Source: Glossina fuscipes (Eukaryota > Arthropoda > Insecta > Diptera > Glossinidae). Taken from it: a stretch of 64,000 nucleotides of DNA. The notes under the pieces were generated by a model. The model saw only the letters and a program-made list of their open reading frames with translations, was not told the origin of the DNA and ran no database searches. The stretch spans positions 622,116 through 686,115 of the forward strand of contig NW_023998564.1 of assembly GCF_014805625.2 (NCBI RefSeq). Reading direction: 5' to 3'. The position numbers and the translations under genes are program-made. Below, piece by piece: positions 10,376-20,938 of this stretch; position 1 is the first letter of the stretch, and each line of letters begins with the position of its first letter.

Positions 10376-11851
10376 ATGGGCTCCAATGAGAATTCAATGG
10401 AAGCGAATGAGGTCAATTCGGACAACGAGTTTTTAGATGATAAAGACGATTCTGCGTTGGAAGCTGGTATAGCAATATCTCGTGGATATCGAACTGAAAA
10501 AGAAGATAATAAGTATGAAGTATTAACTATAGAAGAGCTTGGGCGACATCAGCGTGAAATCATTGATGAAGTTAACAACATATTAAAATTATCGCCAACG
10601 ATAGTACGCATCCTATTGAACTATTTTAAATGGGATAAAGAGAAACTTTTAGAAAAATATTTTGAGGACAATATTGAAGAGTTTTTCAGATGTATTAATA
10701 TGACAAATCTATTCATTAAACTTTCGAGTAACAAACAACAAAATGTTCTTAAAGATAATTCTGCTGAAGAGTGTAAGATTTGCTTTTCAAATTTGCCTTC
10801 CGATTTAATGATGGCACTGGAATGCGGCCATAGCTTTTGTTTGATGTGCTGGCGTGAATATGTAAGAACAAAAATAGTCGATGGAGGGTTGGATCCATTA
10901 ATTGTATGCGCCGCTCATTATTGTGGCGTATTAATGGACGATATTACAGTTATCGAGCTATTGGACGATCAGGATGTTCGTTTGAGGTATTGGCAATTTA
11001 TTACTAATAAGTTTGTCCAATGCAATGAATTGATACGTTGGTGTCCATCTCCTAATTGCACTTACGCCGTTAAAGTCATCTACGGAGAGACCCGCTTTGT
11101 CCGTTGCAAGTGCGGTCATGAGTTTTGCTTTATGTGCAATAATGATTGCCATGATCCCGTCAAATGCCATTGGTTAAAGAAATGGCTTGAGTGGAATTAT
11201 GAAGATTCACAGAATCGTTATTGGTTGGCGAACAATACTAAGCCGTGCCCTAAGTGTAAAGTACAAATTGAAAAGAATGGCGGTTGTAATGTCATGAACT
11301 GCAGAAATTGCTCACAACAATTCTGTTGGGTATGTATGAACGATCATGGCCATGCAAGTTGCAATCGTTACATCGAAGGACCTGAAGTACCAGATAGGTC
11401 GGCTTCATCGTTGACAAGATATTTGCATTATCATAATCGATATGTGAATCATATGCGGTCATTGAAATATGAAAATAATTTATACCTTACCATCAAAGAA
11501 CAACTGAGAGAATTTCGCCAAGAGGATGTATCGTACGTCGACATAGAATTTCTGAAACACGCTGTAACAGTATTATGTCATTGCCGTCGAACTCTTATGT
11601 ACACTTATGTGTTTGCCTACTATTTAAGAAATAACAATCAATCGATGATTTTTGAGAATAATCAGACTGATTTAGAAATTGCAACGGAGAGCTTGTCCGA
11701 TTATTTGGAACGTCGCGTTATATTAGAAACTCTAACTAAAGTTAAATCAGACGTTCTGGATAAATGTAGATATTGCGAGACACGATGCGAACTTCTATTG
11801 CATCACGTACATGAAGGCTATGAAAATGATACTTGGGAATATATAGAATAA
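10376..11851 (+). CDS. Intronless Ariadne-type RBR E3 ubiquitin ligase, divergent paralogue of ari-1
   Basis: A single 491-codon frame aligns along its whole length with insect Ariadne-1/human ARIH1. It has an acidic N-terminus, a UBA-like region (about 45-115), RING1 (C133, C136, C150, H152, C155, C158, C178, C183), IBR (C223, C228, C244, C246, C251, C254, H259, C264), RING2 (C291-C329) and a helical Ariadne domain (about 345-491). The family takes ubiquitin from an E2 onto a RING2 cysteine before transfer to substrate. That cysteine is present (C304, in GGCNVMNC). The histidine two residues on is valine, the acidic residue before the FCWVC motif is glutamine, and RING2 is shortened at two places. 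F426/E427 of the autoinhibitory Ariadne domain remain (IFENNQ). Canonical ari-1 has introns, so the uninterrupted frame suggests an old retrocopy, now under protein-level constraint. The ATG at 10,376 has an A-rich context and gives a full-length N-terminus. It is probably expressed, possibly with restricted tissue use (inference). Confidence 0.93.
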   Translation: MGSNENSMEANEVNSDNEFLDDKDDSALEAGIAISRGYRTEKEDNKYEVLTIEELGRHQREIIDEVNNILKLSPTIVRILLNYFKWDKEKLLEKYFEDNIEEFFRCINMTNLFIKLSSNKQQNVLKDNSAEECKICFSNLPSDLMMALECGHSFCLMCWREYVRTKIVDGGLDPLIVCAAHYCGVLMDDITVIELLDDQDVRLRYWQFITNKFVQCNELIRWCPSPNCTYAVKVIYGETRFVRCKCGHEFCFMCNNDCHDPVKCHWLKKWLEWNYEDSQNRYWLANNTKPCPKCKVQIEKNGGCNVMNCRNCSQQFCWVCMNDHGHASCNRYIEGPEVPDRSASSLTRYLHYHNRYVNHMRSLKYENNLYLTIKEQLREFRQEDVSYVDIEFLKHAVTVLCHCRRTLMYTYVFAYYLRNNNQSMIFENNQTDLEIATESLSDYLERRVILETLTKVKSDVLDKCRYCETRCELLLHHVHEGYENDTWEYIE

Positions 11852-11958
11852 TGAGTGCAACGAATTAGAAATATGAAAAGAAAACTTGTTAATTTAAGTC
11901 ATCCAAAAATTGAATAATACTTTCTGTGTCTGTGGCGTTAAACTATGTAAGTAACTAT

Positions 11959-11964
11959 AATAAA
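11959..11964 (+). terminator. Poly(A) signal AATAAA of the Ariadne-like gene
   Basis: A canonical AATAAA about 110 bases after the stop codon. It is plausible as the 3'-end signal, but the sequence is AT-rich and such hexamers are common. Confidence 0.5.
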
Positions 11965-12929
11965 TTGAAATTGCCTTACTTTAGAAAAGGAGAAGACTGC
12001 AAATCAAAATATATATATTTATTAATAGGCCAATCTCCGCATAAACAAATCTGAATATTTAAAGAGCTTTCGATGGATTTGCTAGACCAAGGCTCTAACA
12101 AAGTCAAACTCTCTACTATCCCCGTTAACTTCGCAAGTAAAAAATCAGTTTAATATTTTTCTACTGAAAATATTCGTACATAACACGACATACGACCGAC
12201 ATCATCCGCTATTTTTTTCTGTACTTTTCTATCTCGGCGGAGCTTTCTACAAATATCCAATTTTTCTTAATACTTTCGTCATTTAAACAATGTTAACTAT
12301 TAAAGATGCAACGATGTAGAAACTTCCATGTGAAAAGCATTGACGATTTGAGACTTTAGCAAAATGTAACGCTAACTTTTTGCGCTATGAATTCAGAATT
12401 CTCCAATAAAGGCTAAAGCACTTTTATATATAATCTGATATAATCAATTCCCGTGTAATCATGAAAAATTTAATGGACGCTTCCTTATGCTCATAGCAGT
12501 TAATATTTCTCTTTATAAATCGATTCGATTATTTTTCTGCATATCTGCTCATGCTTAAAAAAAACATCGGAATGTAGTCTTGAGATTCGTTACAATAAAT
12601 AGACTAGACGGATTTCAACGACTAATCTCTATGAATTCCATTTGGTTTCTCTGCTGTTATGCTGCTAAATTAACGCTCTATACCACTCCGACCAGTAACG
12701 GACGTAAGCTTCACATTCACTGGAAATAAAGTAAGTGGTTTAATTTGAAAGGAAAACTTTATTTCGTTGCATTGTCGTTTAATGATAAGTGATTTCATAA
12801 GCCTGTTAAGTAGCGTGTGAATAAACGCAGTCGGTACTAAATAAAAAGCGGAAGTGTTAGCCAATGTCAAACATGCTTTATGAATTATCCGTGTACAGCA
12901 TTGAGCCATTGAGAATACCGCTTACATTA
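11965..12929. other. AT-rich non-coding DNA
   Basis: No gene-like feature. The 79-codon minus-strand frame at 12,670-12,909 has no recognisable domain. Confidence 0.4.
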
Positions 12930-13032
12930 AATGGTCCAAATTTCCTACCGTCGAAATTGATGGACCAACTTTTATCATAAAATGTTAAAAATGAAGCCTT
13001 TTACCAAAGGACCAAAGAAAAAATTGTTCACA
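12930..13032 (+). repeat. Fragment of dispersed repeat R4
   Basis: About 100 bp, from 'aaatggtccaaatttcctac' to 'ggaccaaagaaaaaatt', is nearly identical to 5,790-5,890. Only the 3' third of the element is present. Confidence 0.85.
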
Positions 13033-16000
13033 TATGTACTTTCTTTCAGCTTATGTTCATTGGTAGCGATTTCTTTTAAAAATAATTAATTCTAAGCAAT
13101 TATTTTATTATAAAAGAGCTGTGTCTCAACTTAACATACCGAATATGTATAGAATATTTATAGTTATAAGTACTCTTAATGAAATTCGGATTCGGAAAAA
13201 ATGTAGTTTCTTTGGACTTTTAATGTATGTTACTTATAAAATTATTTTTTTGAAGTGTAAGGAATTTAGATTCATTCCATTTCGTGTTGCAATTGTTAAC
13301 TAAAATAATTGAACTTGAGTTCCTATTAAATTTTACTTGAATTTTGCAATAATTTAAGTATTTACCTAGAAGGAGCCTTTAATTTCTTTTACGTGATTAA
13401 TTATTGAATTTGTAATATAATTAGTCATTTAATTAATGGGAGTACTAAGAATGTATATTTAGAAAATAAAGAAACTTTTTTTTTAGCAGATAGAACACTG
13501 AGGAGATAATCTCTTGTTTTGTATTGGGATAATACGATAGAGTGTGAAGAAAAATTTCATTATCAAAAAAAAGTCTCTTGAAATTTCCAGCGCTCCCAAA
13601 AGTCCTAATTTCTTACTTTTGGCTTGCTAGAGTATTCCAAAGTATTTACACACAAAAATATGTGCAGCTTTATAGAGACGACCGCTACATATGAATATAA
13701 GGCGGAGAACTATTTGAAAGGAGTCAATTCCTCTGCTAAGATTTTGAAAGTTTGTGATCGATGAATCTATTTGTGTTGACTTTAAATTTTACCACGGATT
13801 TCCTTGCCATTTGCGCTGTCATATCGCAATACGTGACGGGTAAGACGTGCGACTCTGTCTATATTAACGTCTACCACAAAATCTCAGAGTTAAAAAAAGG
13901 TGGAGCATACGTTTCCACGGTTATTTTATGGCCCTGAGATTGCAGAGTAGCGGTAAAAATGAGAAGAATTTATTATTTAAAAAAAACGCTTGTATAAAAC
14001 GCTTCAAAGCACTTGCATAATTTTCTTGAAAGACTATTTTGCAAAACAGTCTGTAAAATCAACATGAACGCCATATAGATAAATTATATATAAAAACTGA
14101 CAACATCTTTCTTTAGTGATAGTGGAATAATGCTGTAGCAAAATTCATTTAAAATTTACAAAATATTTTGAGAAATAAACGTCCTAACATTTTCGATGAG
14201 TTAAATATTTCCACCAATATACTGAGGTCCCTGGATGCTTCCGATACCAATCTAGAAATTTTAGGCAGTCTCTGGCATTCACAAAGTGTACGTTATACAG
14301 TAAGATTTTCTCCATAATTGCAAATTAGTGCAGACATTTCTTACTTTTTTCACTTTTGATATGCTCTTAACAACAAACGCATACTGAGAAAAGTAAACAA
14401 AACACACTGAAAGATTCTTTTATTTTTTAAAAATTTCAGTCTGAATTAATAATTGAGAGAAAGAAAAAAATGAGTTATTTTGTTTATTATAATTTTAAAT
14501 CATTTTAAATTTTGATTAGTTACGAGCTTTTCTGTATCTGTATAAGGAGTTTAATTTTTGTCTTTCGTTTGATATACAATTAAACAATAGGTAAAGTGAT
14601 TTTTCCAGCATTTATGTTTATAACCGTGCTGTTAAAAATCATGATTAAAAAACATGCCTATGGGAAGTCCGAGACGTATTTTTTTTAAATATGTTTCCAT
14701 TTTGGCTCAGCAGTTTATTTATATTGTAATTGTGGGAAATTTGATTTATTTTCAATTTCCATATAATTATACTAATAGAATTATGGCAGTTGTATCTGAA
14801 ATAACGAGTTAACTAATACGTATTTGGGAAAACTGGACATAAATGAATCAACTGTTTGCAAATACATGATATTAACGCTCAAAATTAATTGTAAGCTAAA
14901 ATGCTTTTCTTGAAATTTAGAAAACTTCCTGATAATAAATAAAGCACAAAATTTTGCCTACTTTTTAGTATTTGCCTGTATAAAGAATTCCATACTTTTT
15001 ACCATTTCACAAATAAGAAGAATGTGATAAGATTGTGGAAAAAGAAAAACTTCTTTCCAATCACTTTTCTTTTTATAAAGTGTCATATATCAAAGAGTAA
15101 GTATTAAAACAAAAAATGTCTTCTATTTGAGTGTTCAGCAGGTTAACGGTTAATACGTCACCGGCTGCGTTGTAATAGAAAAGGCTCAGAAGCACTTTTT
15201 CTAAACCCCAAAAAAAAGTAAGAAACATACAAGTTGACAAAACTATTTTGTCTTCTTCTTTTTTTAAAGTATTTATTGAGTAAACGATAGACGACTCGAA
15301 GAGTTGTGATAGAAAACGTTTGGTGTGGATATGAAGTAGTTCTAGTTATTGGTTACTATTTCATTCATTTTATATTCGTGTGTAAGCAAAAACAATAATT
15401 AATAATAACTTCTGAGAAATTTTAAAAGAAATTTTTGCTGAAAAACTTTGATAGAGAATTTGTTTATGTTTCTGACAAAAAACCAATTATTTTTTTTATT
15501 TTGTCGTTCTTCAAAACACTTTAGATGGATAGTTTGATTTTTGGGAATGGACTAAATGGGAAGAGGATTGAAAGCCTTGTTTTTCTTAAAAAATTCGTTT
15601 TTGCCAATCTATTTCAAGCAATTCTTGTATTCGTAAACTGTTTTACTGCTAATGATAACGAAAAGTAAAGTTTACAAAACCACATTCACAAGGCAGATAA
15701 GAAAAAAACAGAAATCAACACAGTAGGGGCATTTGCCAGAGACGCCAACTTAATTTTTACGTTAGAGAGAGATTTCAACTTAATTTGTATGGAACGCTTT
15801 TTAAGCTTGGTGCATTTCACGAGATTCCAACTTCATTTGATACATTTAATTATAAACTATTCAAAACTATTCAAACTATGAACATGTGATTAATTTCGTA
15901 TTCTTTTTGAAAGCAACTCTGTTCTCTCTGTATTCTCAACACATGGTACTTTTTTGTAAACCTTGTGAAGGAAGACAAGCTTCACTACATCTTATAATTA

Positions 16001-16366
16001 ACATGTTAATGTGAATTATTAATCGCTACTGAATTTTAAGTTAGTGTACGTACGAAATTGGAATGCATTTCTCTTTCTTTTGGTTTAGCGATGGTGCAAC
16101 AATTGGGATGAAAAATCCAAAAATGGAAATTTAAATTCCTTAGTGATGAAAAAAACTTTCGCTGTGTTAGTAGTACATATTATCTTTTTAAAAAAGCGGT
16201 GGAAAATTTATAAATTAAACAATCAAGCAATAAATTTATTTTAAAATTTAATGCAGTTATCCAAGTACTTTCTATTGTTATTATCTGGAATAGGCTTGAG
16301 TTTCTTCTTTCGATTTTCTTACAGAACATCGATAGTCTTAAGACCATTAGCAGTTAAAAAATCGAT
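13033..16366. other. AT-rich non-coding DNA
   Basis: Over 3 kb with no supportable gene or recognisable element. Stops are frequent in all six frames. Confidence 0.45.
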
Positions 16367-16571
16367 GATAAAAATGAGATATTGATAAAAAATCGATGAA
16401 AAAAATGAAAAATTGATAAAAAAAGAATGAAAGAATTGAAAAGAAATCGATGAGGGGCACGAGAAATTGTTAAAAAATCATTCATTTGATATATTATACA
16501 AATTTTTCACTGATTTTTTATCAATTTTTCATTTTTTTCATCGATTTTTTATCAATTTCTCATTTTTTTAT
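16367..16571. repeat. Imperfect inverted repeat, arms about 60 bp
   Basis: The left arm (about 16,367-16,425) and right arm (about 16,511-16,571) are near-perfect reverse complements, separated by about 85 bp. Each arm is itself built of short repeats of the form 'attgataaaaaatcgatga'. The transcript of either strand could fold into a long hairpin. It lies directly upstream of the mariner remnant but is not a recognisable mariner terminal repeat. Confidence 0.85.
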
Positions 16572-16599
16572 TAGTTTGATAGCCATAATGTATAAGCAT

Positions 16600-17230
16600 C
16601 ACTTTGACGTATGATATCACATCACTGAAACATACAAAGTTAAAAGACGAAATTTGTGTCAAAATTTGTGAAAGCCTTTACCAATTCATGTACGAGAGGA
16701 CAATTCAAGGACTTTCGAACACCTTAGGAGTTGATGAATCAATTGTTTCTACACGTTTGGAGGGAAAGTGGCTACCATATGAGCTGATTGAAAATGTTAT
16801 GTCGAAACGTTTGGACATTGCAGTTTTTAGATGAAAAAGAAGTGACTTCTGTGGCGTATTACGACTGATGGTGAATAAGATTATTAGAAATTAGATACAT
16901 AGCAACAATCTCAGGTGCAAAAAGTCACAAGCTAGTGCAGAAGGGATATCGATACCGAAGCGGAAAAAAGTCTTGTTGTGCATATGGCGGGATTGCTACC
17001 TTGTAGTGTATTGCTTGCTGTTAAAATCGAATGAAACTGTTATTGTATGCGTCTACCGACATCAACTCTATAAATTGAATGTATTGTTGCAGAAAAGACC
17101 AGCAGTAGTGCTTAACCGACGAAAAATTAAATTTTATTTTTGATTTTATCTCTCCGGAAAGAAAAGATAGCAAACACAGAAAAAACGATAAACCATCGAC
17201 GGCGTACCACAACCACTGCTAATGACGATC
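16600..17230 (+). mobile_element. mariner-family transposon remnant
   Basis: The first 76-codon frame (16,604-16,834) carries the helix-turn-helix/linker part of a mariner transposase: LSNTLGVDESIVSTRL, then KWLPYELIEN and RLDIAVF. After a frameshift, a second block near 16,965-17,130 reads KKVLLCIWRDC, then KSNETVI, then YRHQLYKLN and QKRPAV, matching the catalytic core around the KxMLxIWWD motif. The intervening 'IVTGDE' part is degraded. Stops and frameshifts make it inactive. Confidence 0.8.
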
Positions 17231-17773
17231 AAATAGAGACTCCAATCGATTTGGACTAGTAATATACGGCAACTTCAACATTAAACCATCAATCATTTCG
17301 AAACAGTCACATTTAAAATCGACAAGAATATGTTGCAAATATATATCGCAAACTGGTGACAGCTAGGTAATGATCCTTAGGAATGACGTATAAATCGCAA
17401 TACATTTTCATCACGTGCTGCCTTCTTTACTTCTTGAATAAATGAATGAAAATTTGACTCGCTCTCATGCAGGTGAGATTACAACAAGTAAAAGTTCCGC
17501 TAAAGTAATTTTGACAAGAAAAAATTGGAAAATTGACAAATTTTCTTCGAATGCTTGCTTCATTTAATAAGACAAAGCGATTAAAATGAAAAAATTAAAA
17601 AATACAGTAATGCACACTCAAAAGGAGCCAACAAATATGGGCAGCTCCTATGGAAATATTTTAAACAATGTAAAAATGTCGTAAAGTTTTCCCGACAATT
17701 TTCCAAATTGCACTAATAAATGCGTGCATCAAAATCCATTGAATTTTGTTTTATTTGTAACAAGCCAGTATAT
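17231..17773. other. Intron-like DNA downstream of the giant exon
   Basis: No exon was recognised. On the minus strand this is the start of the intron that follows the donor at 17,800. Confidence 0.4.
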
Positions 17774-17782
17774 TTTATTTTA
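17774..17782 (-). terminator. Stop and AATAAA just beyond the giant-exon donor
   Basis: If the donor at 17,800 is not used, translation stops after six residues (TAA at 17,782-17,780) and an AATAAA follows immediately (17,779-17,774). This could end an intron-retaining short transcript. AT-richness makes coincidence quite possible. Confidence 0.25.
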
Positions 17783-17800
17783 CTTTACAATAAGTCTTAC

Positions 17801-20485
17801 CTTCCATGGAAACTTTCGATTGCGTATTAAAATCTCTTCAGCACTGCTATTACGTTTATTTCGTCCATTTGCTATATTCGCTGATATTGTATCGATTTTA
17901 AAAGGACCGCTGCGTAACTGTACGTAATCGATTGGGTGAATATTTTTCCTATTTGTTGCATTCGTACAGTTGCCATTACACTCCGTTTCTTCTTCATAAA
18001 GCGAGCAATCGTCATCACAACTGCTCAGACTGCAACAGCAGCAATTAGCATTTTCTTCATTTTCTTCGTAGTCACTATGCTGCCGATGGTGATTGTTTAC
18101 AAAATACGAACTATTCCAGAATACGCCATTAGCGGCATTACAACATGTTGTTTCGAAGTTGATTGGTGGACATACTGCTGTTATTGTCGGCTGCAATCGT
18201 TCCTGCTTTTGTTCTTGATTGCAGGTTACACAACTAATCTCACTCATGACATCGGTAGCAAAGTTTGTAGAAGATATTGGGGAGCAACTAGAATTTCTGT
18301 TATTTTCACTTAATGAAGAAACTGAACGTTTGCTGTATGTACAGAAGCATGCGCTTCGCGAATTGCAAATAGATTGATTGCCAATACTTGAACTAAAACA
18401 AACCGAACTGGATGTTAGCGAAGCTGATGAAGCCGACGAATCTGAACACACAGAAGCTTTAGCTGAACTATTTGTGCGTATCGATGTCTGAGAAATAAAC
18501 GAATTGGCCGATTTGCAAGAAGCTCGACAACTGTTGTTACATTCCACTGAACTTCTTACAAATATTTTCACACAATTATCATCGCAATTGATCGGTTTTC
18601 TTTCTGTTAACTGTTCGTTTATTTTTAACGAATCAGTTTCAATGAAATCTTCATCATTTTTTTGTTGCCACTTATCATGTCTTTTCCAATCTTCTTCAAT
18701 GCAAATACTGGTTGTACCGTAACTGCTGCAGTCACTGCGCCAAGTGTTATTAAATTTCAAACGTTGCTCATTCTCAATGTTACACTGCTTGAATGGTTTA
18801 GTGAGCGTTAACCTTGTTATGGAGCTATTCAAGGCTTCCGCTGTAGTTGGTTTCGTAAGATTTTTGTTAGAAAAATTTTGCAAATCATTTGGATCAGCGG
18901 GCATCAAACACGAGAAATCAGTCTCCGGATTGTCGCAAGACTTTCTGACTTCAATTTTAATTTGCGAACCATATGTTTTCGAGAAAAACTTTTCTTCATC
19001 AACGTTATTAGCCATAATTGAAGTAGTTTTCCTGTTGCAGAGGCTAGATTGGTTTATGTGTTCAGATTTCGTTAACCCGTATTGAGATTGTTCATCCTCG
19101 TAATTGAATTTTATGCAATCCGAGCATTCGTCAACAGTTTTTAAATTGCTTACTTCATTTAGCTCAATCTCTTTATGATCGTGCACTGAAGATACTCCAG
19201 AATCGGAATTACTTTCCAGTGATAATCTTTTCAATTTATTACATTCATTTTCATTTCCAACAATTAAAGGCGTTTGTTTGGATTCCACATGAGTTTGCTC
19301 TTCAGGTTCGTCGCCGTTTGCCTGATTTATAATCAACAAAGGTTGACGTTTTTTACGTAAATGTATTCGCTCCACTTTGGATTTATGATAATTACCAATC
19401 ATTATGCGAGTATTACGAAAAATTCTCGCATCTATTGGCAAGGAATCGGGAGAAGATTCGTTATCTGCTTTCTTATCAGGCTTTTTGAAGGTTAAGCAAT
19501 TTACTGCGTTTTCTTCATTCTTTTCTTGCTCAGTAAACTGATCGTTTATTTGTTTCCTGTTTTTTGCTGGCAATATTTTAGGTATACTAGACATTTGAAG
19601 TAACGGACTAACGTTGCCCAAACAATCGTAAATTTTTTCATTATTGCATAAGCATTCGGAACAGTTTAATTGAAATTTTGGTGAATTAATACGTTTTACA
19701 AATTCCTCACTGCCTAGACTTACGCCTGGAGAGAAGACTCTTAAACGCCGATTTGGTTCCTTTTGAGGCAAAGGTGCCCATCTTTGAGGTTGAGGTGGTA
19801 TATCTTTAAGGAGTTTTTGCTTTTGAATCTCAAACATTTCATTGATTTTTTTAATGGCTAATACAGCAGGCGGCGATGAAAGAGACGCCTGCCGATGTTC
19901 ACATTCCGTTTTTTCAATATTCGCGATACGATTGGCTCGGGATTTAATGCCCGCCTTCACTATATTTCGTTTTATATCACAAGTAGAAATTTTATTATGA
20001 TAGTTCCAACTATTCGATTTAATACCATCACCTATCTGTGTTTGGCCGTCAGTGGCCGCCTCATCGTTTACTTCGCACCCTGTCTCCTGGCGACACGACG
20101 AGCTTACCTTGTCCTTCATTATTGTCGTGGGGTTGGAGAAACTTTTGGAATTTTGTAAAAACTGCCAGGATTCGATGGTAGGTGGTGGCGCTGGTGGTAA
20201 AGGTTTATTTGGTGCTACTGACCGATTGATCGATATGCGTGCAATATTGCTGGCATTACTATGTATCAGGGGAGGACTTTTAAAATCCATATATTTATAG
20301 TTGGAAATGGTTTCTATTTTCGGCATAAAGGCTTCTTTGCACTGGTGGACGTAATTTATCTTAAGTAATTCCATTTGTGGCACGTCAGTACTTGACATGC
20401 GTGAATCCAATGTACTATCTGTACCAATCGTACATAAAGTCTCATTCGAGGGTTTACGTTGAATGGGGACAACAGACATTATGAT
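17801..20485 (-). CDS. Giant exon (about 895 codons) of a large Ser/Cys-rich protein, probably a Dbl-family RhoGEF
   Basis: An open frame of 2,685 nt on the minus strand, phase 0 at both ends. The 3' end is a strong donor (TGGAAG|GTAAGA, GT at 17,800-17,799). Reading on gives only VRLIVK and a stop. The 5' end has a CAG acceptor (AG at 20,487-20,486), then ATCATA and an ATG at 20,479, with an in-frame TAA only four codons above. The product has an SH3-ligand-like KPLPPAPPP (residues 92-100), a basic segment with SPGVSLGSEEF, an acidic SDSGVSS element, a long Ser-rich tract with scattered Cys near residue 700, and a Cys-rich, acidic patch (CCCC, CDDDC) before the end. No folded domain is evident. 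Antisense frames of up to 125 codons are shadows of this exon. Assignment to a RhoGEF rests on the phase-compatible exon at 55,623-55,790 and is inferred. Drosophila CG42674 is a candidate orthologue from memory, not tested. The DH-PH part would lie left of this window. Confidence 0.82.
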
Positions 20486-20926
20486 CTGTTTAGTTTACGT
20501 ACGTATGTATATTATAAAAGCACTTAATACTATTTAAGTTTTGTTTTACATTTAATTTTATATTTCTTTCAAAGTGAACAAAAAGGAAGTTTTTAGCAAC
20601 ACTTGTTTTTTTTTTTTTTAAAAGCAATTTCATATTGAAAAACTTTTTCTTCGTTTTAATTTTAAGATGAAGAATTTGGTTTGAAACTCAATAATTATCA
20701 GCTAAAACTACACACATTTTTATATTTTTTCATTTTCGTTTTACTTTACAAATCGTTTACGTTACATGAAGTGAATTCTCTCTCCCGTTTCCAACGTTGT
20801 TTATTCATTGAAAGTTCGTTTAAAACTAACTAACACATCTGTCTTCAAACTTGCATTTGATGATTATTGTTTGAAAGAAGTTTTCAAACATTTATTTTCA
20901 AGTTGGAGTTCAATTTACTGCAAAGT
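20486..20926 (-). promoter_or_regulatory. Candidate alternative promoter/5' UTR of the giant exon
   Basis: About 440 bp between the NRF-1-type palindrome and the ATG of the giant exon, on the minus strand. If the ATG at 20,479 is a true start, this would be leader and core promoter. No TATA box or initiator could be picked out with confidence. Confidence 0.4.
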
Positions 20927-20938
20927 TGCGCATGCGCA
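20927..20938. promoter_or_regulatory. Perfect NRF-1 / Erect-wing-type site
   Basis: TGCGCATGCGCA is a perfect 12-bp palindrome matching the known consensus for NRF-1 and its fly homologue Ewg (YGCGCAYGCGCR). It is CpG-containing in a very AT-rich region, and it sits about 450 bp upstream of the ATG of the minus-strand giant exon. This supports a promoter there. Confidence 0.6.

Noticed and set aside
10958..11170. 70-codon minus-strand frame inside the Ariadne-like gene
   Set aside because: Shadow of the real coding strand.
17936..20300. Plus-strand frames of 72-125 codons across 17.9-20.3 kb
   Set aside because: They are antisense shadows of the 895-codon minus-strand exon, with no start context, domain or splice support.
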